A stretch of DNA of 5,896 bases from Leptospiraceae bacterium UBA2033. GTDB taxonomy: Bacteria > Spirochaetota > Leptospiria > Leptospirales > Leptospiraceae. The position numbers and the translations under genes are program-made. The notes under the pieces are model-generated. The model was not told where the DNA came from. It did no database searches and saw only the letters and a program-made list of their open reading frames with translations. Every line of letters starts with the position of its first letter. Within the stretch, counting starts at the first letter, position 1. This document shows, piece after piece, positions 1 to 5,500 of the stretch. The stretch spans positions 1-5,896 of the forward strand of contig DDBL01000244.1 of the NCBI GenBank assembly GCA_002333425.1, in the 5' to 3' direction.

Positions 1-40
1 TCGGTTCAAACTGTATGCCGTTGTCACCTTCGTAGGGTTT
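1..40. repeat. Left copy of a 40-bp direct repeat (fragment of the 63-aa gene)
   Basis: Matches 596-635 at 38 of 40 positions; the differences are at 23 (g versus a) and 26 (a versus c). In the 63-aa gene frame it would encode KPYEGDNGIQFEP, but a TAA (43-41) directly precedes it, so here it is only a gene fragment. It now carries the last codons and stop of the 130-aa membrane gene in another frame. The repeat touches the window edge, so its true left end is unknown. Confidence 0.9.
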
Positions 41-416
41 TTAGGATTAGAAATACTAATGAACATGCAAAGGCAAAAAGCAATAAAAAGACTGAGCTAT
101 AAAGTAATATTTTCTTGTCCTTTTTTCTACTTAAAATAAATTTCTTCATTTCGTCAGGTTGAAAAATTGGAATATCTTTTTCAATAGGAACGATTCCTAT
201 AAAGGAAAAAAGAAACGCAAAAAAAGATATTAGAATTAAGACTAATCCCATTACTCCGCCAGTTAGGATGTTTGCAGAAATAAATATTCCACTCACAGTT
301 AGTAATGATGGAAAAATCCTGTCATATAAATCTATATCATTTTTGAGAGACTTTACAATTAACTCTCTATAAAAAAATTCTTCATTTGTTGGTTTTTCTA
401 CACTAACTACTTTCAT
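24..416 (-). CDS. Small three-helix membrane protein of unknown function (130 aa)
   Basis: I do not recognise the family. The protein has a charged N-terminal stretch (about residues 1-33), then hydrophobic helices at about 35-52 and 55-77 that form a tight hairpin, a charged loop (78-102, Lys-rich near its end) and a third helix at about 103-125 followed by a basic tail. There is no signal peptide. It should sit in the inner membrane of the host cell. The start is ATG at 416, 14 nt inside the preceding zinc-ribbon gene, so translation is probably coupled; an AAGGTAGG element lies about 11 nt upstream, which is rather far. Its last codons and TGA stop lie inside the 40-bp repeat copy at 1-40, read in a different frame from the 63-aa gene. 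The layout (helix hairpin, charged linker, third helix) loosely recalls small membrane effectors of phage-defence systems, but no motif proves it; a holin-like or superinfection-exclusion role is equally possible. It is probably an accessory gene rather than a structural one. Confidence 0.72.
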   Translation of the reverse strand: MKVVSVEKPTNEEFFYRELIVKSLKNDIDLYDRIFPSLLTVSGIFISANILTGGVMGLVLILISFFAFLFSFIGIVPIEKDIPIFQPDEMKKFILSRKKDKKILLYSSVFLLLFAFACSLVFLILKTLRR

Positions 417-582
417 TTCTTTCTATACCTACCTTGTTTGTTTGTCCACATTGTTTACAATCTATATGGAAATACATTATTGCATTGTCTATACCTAGAT
501 TTAACGACATTGTATAGTTTTCTTTCTTTTCATTAACTTCGTTATCAAAATTACAGTAGCTACATTTAAAGGTAAAAATCAT
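403..582 (-). CDS. Small zinc-ribbon protein (59 aa), easily missed gene
   Basis: The frame opens with ATG at 582-580 and ends with TAG at 405-403. It encodes a 59-residue protein with two CxxC knuckles, C7-x2-C10 (CSYC) and C42-x2-C45 (CKQC), separated by 31 residues, the layout of a small zinc ribbon. The ATG overlaps the TGA of the 63-aa gene as ATGA, and a good Shine-Dalgarno GAGG at 590-593 sits 7 nt upstream. The 3' end overlaps the membrane-protein start by 14 nt. This gene fills what would otherwise be a 162-bp gap in a tightly packed operon. The coupled start, strong ribosome-binding site and two intact metal knuckles make chance unlikely. The function is unknown; a nucleic-acid-binding or protein-docking role is typical of such ribbons. 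The tight packing with the membrane protein suggests the pair travelled together. Confidence 0.8.
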   Translation of the reverse strand: MIFTFKCSYCNFDNEVNEKKENYTMSLNLGIDNAIMYFHIDCKQCGQTNKVGIERNESS

Positions 583-770
583 TTCTTTTCCTCTATCGGT
601 TCAAACTGTATGCCGTTATCCCCTTCGTAGGGTTTGGAGTGGTGAAATTCATTGAAAAAGATTTCTCTTGGTATTTCTTCAAATGCCTTACATTTGCTTT
701 GTATTCCTTTACTTCTTTCTCCATGTATGAAGTGTTTACACCTTGTGCATTGTGGTCTCATGTATGTCAT
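579..770 (-). CDS. Small Cys-rich phage protein with PYxGDNGIxFEP motif (63 aa)
   Basis: Residues C8, C11 and C27, with His at 43/44 as a possible fourth ligand, suggest a small zinc-binding fold. The second half has the pattern CxAFxxIPxEI...H..KPYEGDNGIQFEPI. From memory, small proteins with a near-identical tail (CDAFP..IP.EI...H..PYPGDNGI.FE) recur beside portal and MuF-type head genes in many phages and prophages, so it is probably a conserved head-region protein whose biochemical role is not known to me. The ATG at 770 directly follows the MuF stop (TAAATG), and GGAGG at 778-782 is 7 nt upstream, which favours this start over the ATG three codons further in. The last 40 or so bases are duplicated at the window's left edge. 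The length looks complete. Confidence 0.82.
   Translation of the reverse strand: MTYMRPQCTRCKHFIHGERSKGIQSKCKAFEEIPREIFFNEFHHSKPYEGDNGIQFEPIEEKK
590..593 (-). promoter_or_regulatory. Shine-Dalgarno of the 59-aa zinc-ribbon gene
   Basis: GAGG on the minus strand, 7 nt before the ATG at 582, placed inside the last codons (I-E-E-K-K) of the 63-aa gene. It supports the ATGA-overlap start of the zinc-ribbon gene. Confidence 0.75.
596..635. repeat. Right copy of the 40-bp direct repeat (within the 63-aa gene)
   Basis: This copy is the native 3' coding end of the 63-aa Cys-rich gene (KPYEGDNGIQFEP). With the copy at 1-40 it brackets the zinc-ribbon and membrane-protein genes. The identity drops abruptly at 636 versus 41, which marks one junction. 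Both base differences between copies are synonymous in this frame. Confidence 0.9.
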
Positions 771-2318
771 TTAGTTGCCTCCGAATTTGTTATACAATTC
801 CATTAAGTCATTTGGATATTTCTTGCCAGATTGCAAACCTAATTTTATTTCTGCTACTAATTCACGGCTATCATAAGAAGCCCTTTCACTAACTTCAGAA
901 CTTACTCTTTTTATTAAATTTGCATCCGTAAAAGTTGCCTTATTTCTATATAGAGCTTCATTTGTGGAATAGTGCTCTAAGTGTGCCATCTCATGTAAGA
1001 ATGCATGATGCTCATTATCTGTAGAAGAAATATAAGTCTCATAATCTTTAATAGCACTCCCTTTAGGGTCAAGCCAATAGCTATTTGTATCATTGACTAA
1101 GATTGTCGTTTCTCCACTGGGAGAATTTTTAGGCTCTAAGAATGCCGCAGGAACATCGACAGCATCGTTTCCAAAAATATCTTTTACTTTGGTAGGATTA
1201 AACAGTATATTAGCTGGCATTTTCATGCCTACTTCTTTGGCAGCTCGCAAGCCTGCGTTTATATGATTCGCCAAAGAGAGATTATTCCCGTAATCCGCAG
1301 TTACTCCAAATTGCAACTTAGCGATGTTTTGCGCTTCACGAACTGTGCGGGCAACTATGTTTACGCTTGCGACTATCGTTGTTCTGCAGCGTATATGAAA
1401 TGGCGGGGCTTGGTGTCCTAGGTTGGATAGGATTTCATCACCGGTCATTTTGTCAAAACCAAGTGCGGATACTGCTGCGTTGGTTGGATTTTTTCTTTCG
1501 TTCCAAAATCCTGCGCGCTCTGGATCGTCGGCTAAGAAATTTTGGATGTAGGTGTTTACGGTTTTGAGTTCGACTGATTTGCCGTTTAACGCTTTACATA
1601 TTTCAGATGTTCGTTCGTCTATGATTGCGACAAACTCCACTCGATAGATTCCCTCTTCTTGCATGGTGAGCGTTCGAGAAAAACTTTGTGCACGGTAAAT
1701 GTTATCTCGTATCACGTATTCTAGTTTGTCGCGTAACTCTGATTTGTCGCTTAGTTTGCCTGATTTATTTCTTTTTCCTAAAAGCTTTTCTTCCAATGCT
1801 TTTATGGCTGACTTTGTATCACCTGTGTCTAACGCTTCCTTAATCGTAGATAGAAAATCGTTTTTGTTATCCTTAAACTGTCCGCCTACATCTACCTTGA
1901 AAATCGTTTCAAAGAATTTCTTTGCTGTTTTGTTAAAATCTAATGTAGGGGATTTTGACGGTGTAGATGACGCACTGCCGTGCGTCCCTACGTCCCAGGC
2001 GGCGGATAATGCGTCTGTGAATTTGCGTTTTTGGGATGCTGTGAATTTTGTTCCTAATTCGGTTTCGATTGTCTTTAAGATGAACTTTGTTGCGTTCTCT
2101 TTTGAGACGTTGGATTTAGAAATTAAATCTAGGGTGTAATGGACTTTATCCTCGTAACTGGCAAAGAATTGGTTTGTGAAACCGTCTTCGATTGCTTGGT
2201 AGATTTTTTGTTCCTGGTCTGTCCATACGCCTAACGTTATGAGATCATGGGAAGTTCTGCCACAGAGACACAGAGACTCAGAGGTTTCGTTTTCGGATTG
2301 TGACGCGGATTGCGTCAA
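771..2318 (-). CDS. MuF-type phage minor head protein with C-terminal zincin-like metallopeptidase domain (515 aa)
   Basis: This is a minor head protein of the SPP1 gp7 / Mu gpF (MuF) type, which binds near the portal and is packaged in small numbers in the capsid. The MuF core is about residues 195-320: DERTSEIC (234-241) and PPFHIRCR (305-312) are its hallmark D-E-R-T and P-P-H-x-x-C-R blocks. Residues 20-190 form a helical, charged N-terminal region with a Ser/Thr-rich linker near 113-125. About residues 365-515 are an extra domain with HEMAH at 442-446 (HExxH) and ELVAE at 486-490, whose last Glu is a plausible third zinc ligand, so an active zincin peptidase is expected. Such C-terminal extensions on MuF proteins are often toxins or enzymes delivered with the phage DNA. 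The start is TTG at 2318, overlapping the portal TGA as TTGA. No Shine-Dalgarno is visible and there is no nearby ATG or GTG, so translation is probably coupled to the portal. The first 20 residues look like captured repeat sequence. Confidence 0.88.
   Translation of the reverse strand: MTQSASQSENETSESLCLCGRTSHDLITLGVWTDQEQKIYQAIEDGFTNQFFASYEDKVHYTLDLISKSNVSKENATKFILKTIETELGTKFTASQKRKFTDALSAAWDVGTHGSASSTPSKSPTLDFNKTAKKFFETIFKVDVGGQFKDNKNDFLSTIKEALDTGDTKSAIKALEEKLLGKRNKSGKLSDKSELRDKLEYVIRDNIYRAQSFSRTLTMQEEGIYRVEFVAIIDERTSEICKALNGKSVELKTVNTYIQNFLADDPERAGFWNERKNPTNAAVSALGFDKMTGDEILSNLGHQAPPFHIRCRTTIVASVNIVARTVREAQNIAKLQFGVTADYGNNLSLANHINAGLRAAKEVGMKMPANILFNPTKVKDIFGNDAVDVPAAFLEPKNSPSGETTILVNDTNSYWLDPKGSAIKDYETYISSTDNEHHAFLHEMAHLEHYSTNEALYRNKATFTDANLIKRVSSEVSERASYDSRELVAEIKLGLQSGKKYPNDLMELYNKFGGN
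778..782 (-). promoter_or_regulatory. Shine-Dalgarno of the 63-aa gene
   Basis: GGAGG on the minus strand, 7 nt before the ATG at 770. It lies in the codons for the final Gly-Gly of the MuF protein and decides the upstream of two candidate Met starts. Confidence 0.85.
2259..2284 (-). repeat. Dispersed-repeat-like CTCTGTGTCTCTGTGGC segment inside the MuF N terminus
   Basis: On the minus strand this 26-bp stretch is an iterated CTCTG(A/T)GT pattern ending in TCTCTGTGGC. Very similar strings occur as dispersed intergenic repeats in many unrelated bacterial genomes (from memory, not searched). Here it is read in frame as residues about 12-20 (TSESLCLCG) of the MuF protein. Confidence 0.5.
2315..2318 (-). 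promoter_or_regulatory. TTGA stop-start overlap joining portal and MuF
   Basis: The TGA stop of the portal (2317-2315) overlaps the TTG start of MuF (2318-2316). No Shine-Dalgarno precedes the TTG (the upstream bases are C/T-rich), so reinitiation by ribosomes ending on the portal is the likely mode. This would keep MuF below the portal in copy number. Confidence 0.7.
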
Positions 2319-3676
2319 TATTGAAAAGGGACGGCTAACCCTGCCTTGCCGCTTGCGGGCATGGGTGCGGGTTTGGCTATTGGCGTTTGAGACGTTGGTT
2401 TTTCGTAACCTAGTTCATTGGCTAGGATGTTGTTATCTATTATCCCTTGGTTGTAGAGTAAAATGAGAGATTCTATTTTTGCCTTTTTTGCTTCTTCAAA
2501 TGTTTTCTCGGCAGTTGCGGTTTGTGTTTTGTCGATTGCGTAATTTTCCCCCCATTTGCAATCTAAGGTTTTGAAGTTGTAACCCATTGCACGTAAATGA
2601 AAGGTCAATGTTTTGATTAGAAACTTTTTTACTGGTGTGCGGATGTTGTTTAGCTTGGAAATAAATGCGTTGTATGCCATACCTGCATAAGTCTCAGTGG
2701 TGGAATAAGTTCTTCCTAAGAGTGCGGGATCAATGTCTAATCCGGAAGCCATTTGCTCTTCTACAGAGCGGTATATTTTTTCGTAGCCGTTGGAATTGTC
2801 AGAGCTTGCAATTGAATGATGATCTATTTTTGTGTCATCGAATGCTGCTATGAATCCGGTGTTACGATTTTCCTCGAATGACTTTTTGATACTGACTAAG
2901 TGTTTCATCATTTCATCTTCATATTCTTTTTTGCTTTGCCCTGCTGCGGGAAATGGGCGTTTTTTAATCAGTGTGATAAATCCTAGTAAGCCCCACTTCT
3001 CAATCAGTGAGCCTGTGTTCTCAGTGATTTTGTGGGATGCTTTCATGTTTGGAATTGCACTTAGGAAAAGTGGAATTGCATAGGGTGAGTCCTCGTCTGT
3101 TTCAATCGCATCATAGGTATAGCTCGCAGGGTTTAACAACTGGTAGCCGTATGAATTTTGAAAGTAAGGAGTGAAAGAATAATAACCCGCTTCATTTCTT
3201 TCTTTCTTGAATTTGACTTTATCCACTGGGATAAATTGGATTTCTTCTACTTTGTCTAACTCTAACGATGGAACAAACTCTGCGGATAATGCTCCGCTTA
3301 TAATCACTTGTCTAAGAAGTTTGTTTACAATTCCTGAGCGTGCGTTTAGGAAAGATTCTATCTCGGATACAATCTTGGCTTTCTCTGAATCGCTCACGCC
3401 TTCTATTTCCCATGTCAGACCTGTATTTCCAAGCGTCAACATACGCTTAACCGCTTGGGACAAGTTTGGAGTCTTTAGGACAAATTCTTTTATGAGTTTG
3501 ACCGACTCAATCGGATAACTTGGATTCACATAATCAAAATAATCCTCATCTAGCTTGAGACGCTCACCGAAGACTGCGGAGGCTTTGTTGCTAGACTTCC
3601 TGTCAGAGAAGCTATCAAATGTGACTGCCGCTCCTATTGCTATATAATTAAAAATTCTTTTGATGAAATTAAACAT
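2315..3676 (-). CDS. Phage portal protein (453 aa)
   Basis: The portal is a dodecameric ring at one capsid vertex through which DNA is packaged and ejected. The assignment rests on the position between large terminase and MuF, a normal length, and portal-like blocks. Residues 66-90 (TPNLSQAVKRML...TGLTWEIEG) resemble the early region of portals where flanking sequences are queried. Residues 303-345 (VEEQMASGLDIDPALLGRTYSTTETYAGMAYNAF, interrupted here by a stop-free helical run) match the conserved portal segment of the form LG.p...E. Residues 385-425 form the long charged helix seen near portal C termini. ATG at 3676 has the Shine-Dalgarno AAGGA (3684-3688) 7 nt upstream. The last 17 or so residues, rich in Pro, Ala and Gly, are G+C-rich and look like repeat-derived sequence. 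I cannot tell whether it belongs to the Mu gp29 (DUF935) or another portal family. Confidence 0.82.
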   Translation of the reverse strand: MFNFIKRIFNYIAIGAAVTFDSFSDRKSSNKASAVFGERLKLDEDYFDYVNPSYPIESVKLIKEFVLKTPNLSQAVKRMLTLGNTGLTWEIEGVSDSEKAKIVSEIESFLNARSGIVNKLLRQVIISGALSAEFVPSLELDKVEEIQFIPVDKVKFKKERNEAGYYSFTPYFQNSYGYQLLNPASYTYDAIETDEDSPYAIPLFLSAIPNMKASHKITENTGSLIEKWGLLGFITLIKKRPFPAAGQSKKEYEDEMMKHLVSIKKSFEENRNTGFIAAFDDTKIDHHSIASSDNSNGYEKIYRSVEEQMASGLDIDPALLGRTYSTTETYAGMAYNAFISKLNNIRTPVKKFLIKTLTFHLRAMGYNFKTLDCKWGENYAIDKTQTATAEKTFEEAKKAKIESLILLYNQGIIDNNILANELGYEKPTSQTPIAKPAPMPASGKAGLAVPFQY

Positions 3677-3683
3677 AAATTTA

Positions 3684-3688
3684 TCCTT
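3684..3688 (-). promoter_or_regulatory. Shine-Dalgarno of the portal gene
   Basis: AAGGA on the minus strand, 7 nt before the portal ATG at 3676. The stop codon of the repeat-derived micro-frame follows it immediately, so ribosomes ending there would sit on the portal start. Confidence 0.75.
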
Positions 3689-3692
3689 TTAT

Positions 3693-3728
3693 AAAAATGT
3701 CATCCTGAGCAAAAATGTCATCCTGAGC
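3693..3728. repeat. Perfect 18-bp tandem duplication (two copies)
   Basis: AAAAATGTCATCCTGAGC occurs at 3693-3710 and again at 3711-3728 without a mismatch. The second copy runs into the full REP-like hairpin; the first is a truncated duplicate of its left arm. The 18-bp step keeps the reading frame of the minus-strand micro-frame (AQDDIF twice). Confidence 0.9.
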
Positions 3729-3780
3729 TTGTCGAAGGATGCTACTTGTATTTGTATGGTTCGACAGGCTCACCATGACA
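3715..3780. repeat. REP-like element, copy 1: paired hairpins in the terminase-portal gap
   Basis: Two short palindromes face each other. Hairpin 1 has stem CATCCT (3719-3724) and AGGATG (3736-3741) around an 11-nt loop GAGCTTGTCGA. Hairpin 2 has stem ATGGT (3756-3760) and ACCAT (3772-3776) around TCGACAGGCTC, which is the reverse complement of the first loop with one change. The two arms can also pair with each other as one long imperfect stem. This is the architecture of a paired REP (BIME-like) element, and similar sequence is a common dispersed repeat in bacterial genomes (from memory). No REP-associated transposase is in the window. Confidence 0.75.
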
Positions 3781-3798
3781 TTTGCGTTCACCATGACA
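3771..3798. repeat. 18-bp unit CACCATGACATTTGCGTT, about 1.5 copies
   Basis: A full unit at 3771-3788 is followed by the first 10 bases of another (3789-3798). The unit begins inside the right half of hairpin 2 of the REP-like element. The same unit occurs three times at 5490-5543. Confidence 0.85.
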
Positions 3799-3805
3799 GC
3801 ATTCA

Positions 3806-5404
3806 TTAAAACATCACTCCAGTGATAAAATCGTTTCCACCGGTAGCGGCTAATCTCATTGAGTTTAACGCCATTCCGAAATGGTTTTCTACTTTTTTAC
3901 GAAAGCCCCAGAGGGGTTTACCGTTCTCATCCTCTGAGCGTTCTTTTACTAACATGGTAAGATGGAATTTGAATTCTTCGTAGAGTGCTAGATCATTTCC
4001 AGTGAGTAGGTTTGGATCAGGAAAGATAAAGAGTCCGTTTTTGATTGCATCTACTGTGTCTTGTAGCGACTCATCACGGTTAACCTTTAGAACTTCTATT
4101 TCATTTTCACCTGGAAGATATTCTTCGTTCTCTGAATATCTTTTGGAAAAGAATTGGATTTTCAAAATACCTTGGAATTTTAACGCCATTCTGAGTGACC
4201 AATTGCGATTAGGCATTGCATCTATTACACCTTTGAAAACGTTTAGGTTTTGTAGGGTTTGCGCGTAACGATCCTCTTCTAAGATATGTCCTTTGTAGAG
4301 TCCGATGATTCGGATTTTGCCATTACCCGCAGGTTCACCAAATACTCCATGAACTGTATCGCCTTGATCTGCTCCATGGTAGGTGAAGTATTCGCAAGTT
4401 GGATAAATGCCTTTGTCGCCTTCGTGTTTTTGGATTTCTTCTAATGTGAGTGGTTTTTCTTCATCGGATTCATAAGGAAGTCCAATGTAGGAAATCCAAA
4501 AGTTTTTACGCTTGGAAGATGTATTTGCATCTTTGAGTTTACGGTAGATTATCCCTGGATCGAGAGTTGTAAATAATTGTGATACCTGAAAACCTCGTTT
4601 GGCTGATTTGGTCTTAGCCACATATTCGCCTTTCTGGTTGTTTAGTTTTCCACCGCACTTATGGCATTTGTAAAATACTGTTTCTCCGTGGAATCCAAAA
4701 ATGGATTCATGTTCGGCTTGGATTTGTTCTATTAAATCGTTGTAGTGATTGCACTTGGGGCATTTGATTAACCAGAAATGTTGATCTGTGTTTAGGAATT
4801 CTGCATGAATTCCTGTTTTGTGCATGGACGGCTGTGAGCCTAACATCATCCAGTTGAGTTTACTCGCTAGTAACCTGTCGCCTACGAATTCGATATTGTC
4901 TTTGTTGTGTTCGTCTACTTCATCGAGCATTACAATGTCCAAGTCAATGGATTTAACGTTTCCTTTTTTCCAAGTTCCTCTGAGTGCTAGAAACGCATTT
5001 CCAAATTGTTTGACGCGAGTGTTATCTAGATTTTGTTTTAATTCGTCTTTGATGATTGGCGAATTGAAGATAAACGGATTTACCCGCTCCTGTGCAAAGT
5101 CTTTCATCGCGGTGTCATCGGGAAAATAGATACCTGCTTTGTAGTTTGTTCTTAAGAGCTTCCAAAATAATCTAGATAAGGCAAATGTCGAGTAGCCGAT
5201 TTGGGCAGATTTCAGAAATACCAAATACGGATGATTTTGCGACTTGCGGATAATGTCTTTCCAGTAGGCGTATCCATTGAACGAATACTTTTCATTACCC
5301 TTTACATAGATGTATTTTAATATCCACTCTTCAAGCGTGATCTCTTTGTAGCTTGCTCGGTCTAGGAAGGATTGCAGGAATTGTTTGTCTTGTTCGTTAC
5401 TCAT
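3806..5404 (-). CDS. Phage terminase large subunit, lambda gpA-like (532 aa)
   Basis: This is the motor-nuclease that cuts concatemeric phage DNA and pumps it into the prohead through the portal. The N-terminal ATPase shows the gpA-type Walker A KSAQIGYST (65-73), Walker B IVMLDE (157-162) and a coupling motif GSQP (189-192). A zinc-knuckle pair follows, C215-x2-C218 and C247-x2-C250, as seen in GpA-family terminases. The C-terminal RNase H-like nuclease probably uses D346 (HGADQGD) and D395 (GVIDAM); the third site near 506-508 reads ENHFG. Full length is normal. The start at 5404 gives the expected N terminus, but the upstream bases are a run of nine A with no clear Shine-Dalgarno, so initiation may depend on ribosomes finishing an upstream frame. 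The C terminus ends on TAA that overlaps a downstream ATG (TAATG). Confidence 0.93.
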   Translation of the reverse strand: MSNEQDKQFLQSFLDRASYKEITLEEWILKYIYVKGNEKYSFNGYAYWKDIIRKSQNHPYLVFLKSAQIGYSTFALSRLFWKLLRTNYKAGIYFPDDTAMKDFAQERVNPFIFNSPIIKDELKQNLDNTRVKQFGNAFLALRGTWKKGNVKSIDLDIVMLDEVDEHNKDNIEFVGDRLLASKLNWMMLGSQPSMHKTGIHAEFLNTDQHFWLIKCPKCNHYNDLIEQIQAEHESIFGFHGETVFYKCHKCGGKLNNQKGEYVAKTKSAKRGFQVSQLFTTLDPGIIYRKLKDANTSSKRKNFWISYIGLPYESDEEKPLTLEEIQKHEGDKGIYPTCEYFTYHGADQGDTVHGVFGEPAGNGKIRIIGLYKGHILEEDRYAQTLQNLNVFKGVIDAMPNRNWSLRMALKFQGILKIQFFSKRYSENEEYLPGENEIEVLKVNRDESLQDTVDAIKNGLFIFPDPNLLTGNDLALYEEFKFHLTMLVKERSEDENGKPLWGFRKKVENHFGMALNSMRLAATGGNDFITGVMF

Positions 5405-5412
5405 TTTTTTTT
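5404..5412 (-). promoter_or_regulatory. A9 tract replacing a Shine-Dalgarno at the terminase start
   Basis: Nine A on the minus strand run into the TG of the terminase ATG. No purine-rich GGAG-type site lies within 15 nt. The A tract may leave the start unstructured and accessible, or the start may rely on ribosomes from the overlapping micro-frame. Confidence 0.45.
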
Positions 5413-5430
5413 AGTTGGCTGTTGGCGGTT

Positions 5431-5500
5431 ATGTCATCCTGAGCTTGTCGAATGGATGCTTGTTCGATTAAGTTATGGTTCGACAGGCTCACCATGACAT
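5431..5500. repeat. REP-like element, copy 2: paired hairpins before the large terminase
   Basis: Hairpin 1 has stem CATCC (5435-5439) and GGATG (5454-5458), with one extra T (5453) relative to copy 1. Hairpin 2 has ATGGT (5475-5479) and ACCAT (5491-5495) with the loop TCGACAGGCTC, identical to copy 1. The spacer between the hairpins differs completely from copy 1, so only the paired arms are conserved. Confidence 0.75.

Larger units (their letters stand above)
3681..3806 (-). other. Open micro-frame filling the terminase-portal gap (41 codons, repeat-derived)
   Basis: The frame starts with ATG at 3806-3804, overlapping the terminase stop as TAATG, and ends with TAA at 3683-3681, directly after the portal Shine-Dalgarno and 4 nt before the portal ATG. 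The peptide is MNAVMVNANV MVSLSNH... then RQAQDD and a repeated AQDDIF. It is made almost wholly of the REP-like element and its 18-bp duplications. A true protein function is doubtful; the frame may instead carry ribosomes across the gap so that the portal stays coupled to the terminase. Confidence 0.35.

Noticed and set aside
1..40. Left repeat as a transposon target-site duplication or phage attachment site
   Set aside because: At 40 bp or more with mismatches it is too long for a usual target duplication, and no transposase or integrase lies between the copies.
1..635. Diversity-generating retroelement template/variable repeat pair
   Set aside because: Only two differences occur, they are not adenine-directed in one copy, and there is no reverse transcriptase in the window.
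1699..2139. Plus-strand open frame of 146 codons, and other plus-strand frames
   Set aside because: They lie antisense to strongly supported minus-strand genes, lack family motifs and ribosome-binding sites, and look like shadows.
3693..3741. Intrinsic terminator on the minus strand made by hairpin 1 and the following T5 tracts
   Set aside because: The stem has only six pairs with an 11-nt loop, the T run is short and offset by ACA, and termination here would cut off portal and MuF. Weak attenuation cannot be excluded.
3693..3798. Short repeats resembling a CRISPR array
   Set aside because: The units are contiguous 18-bp tandem copies without unique spacers, and no cas genes are present.
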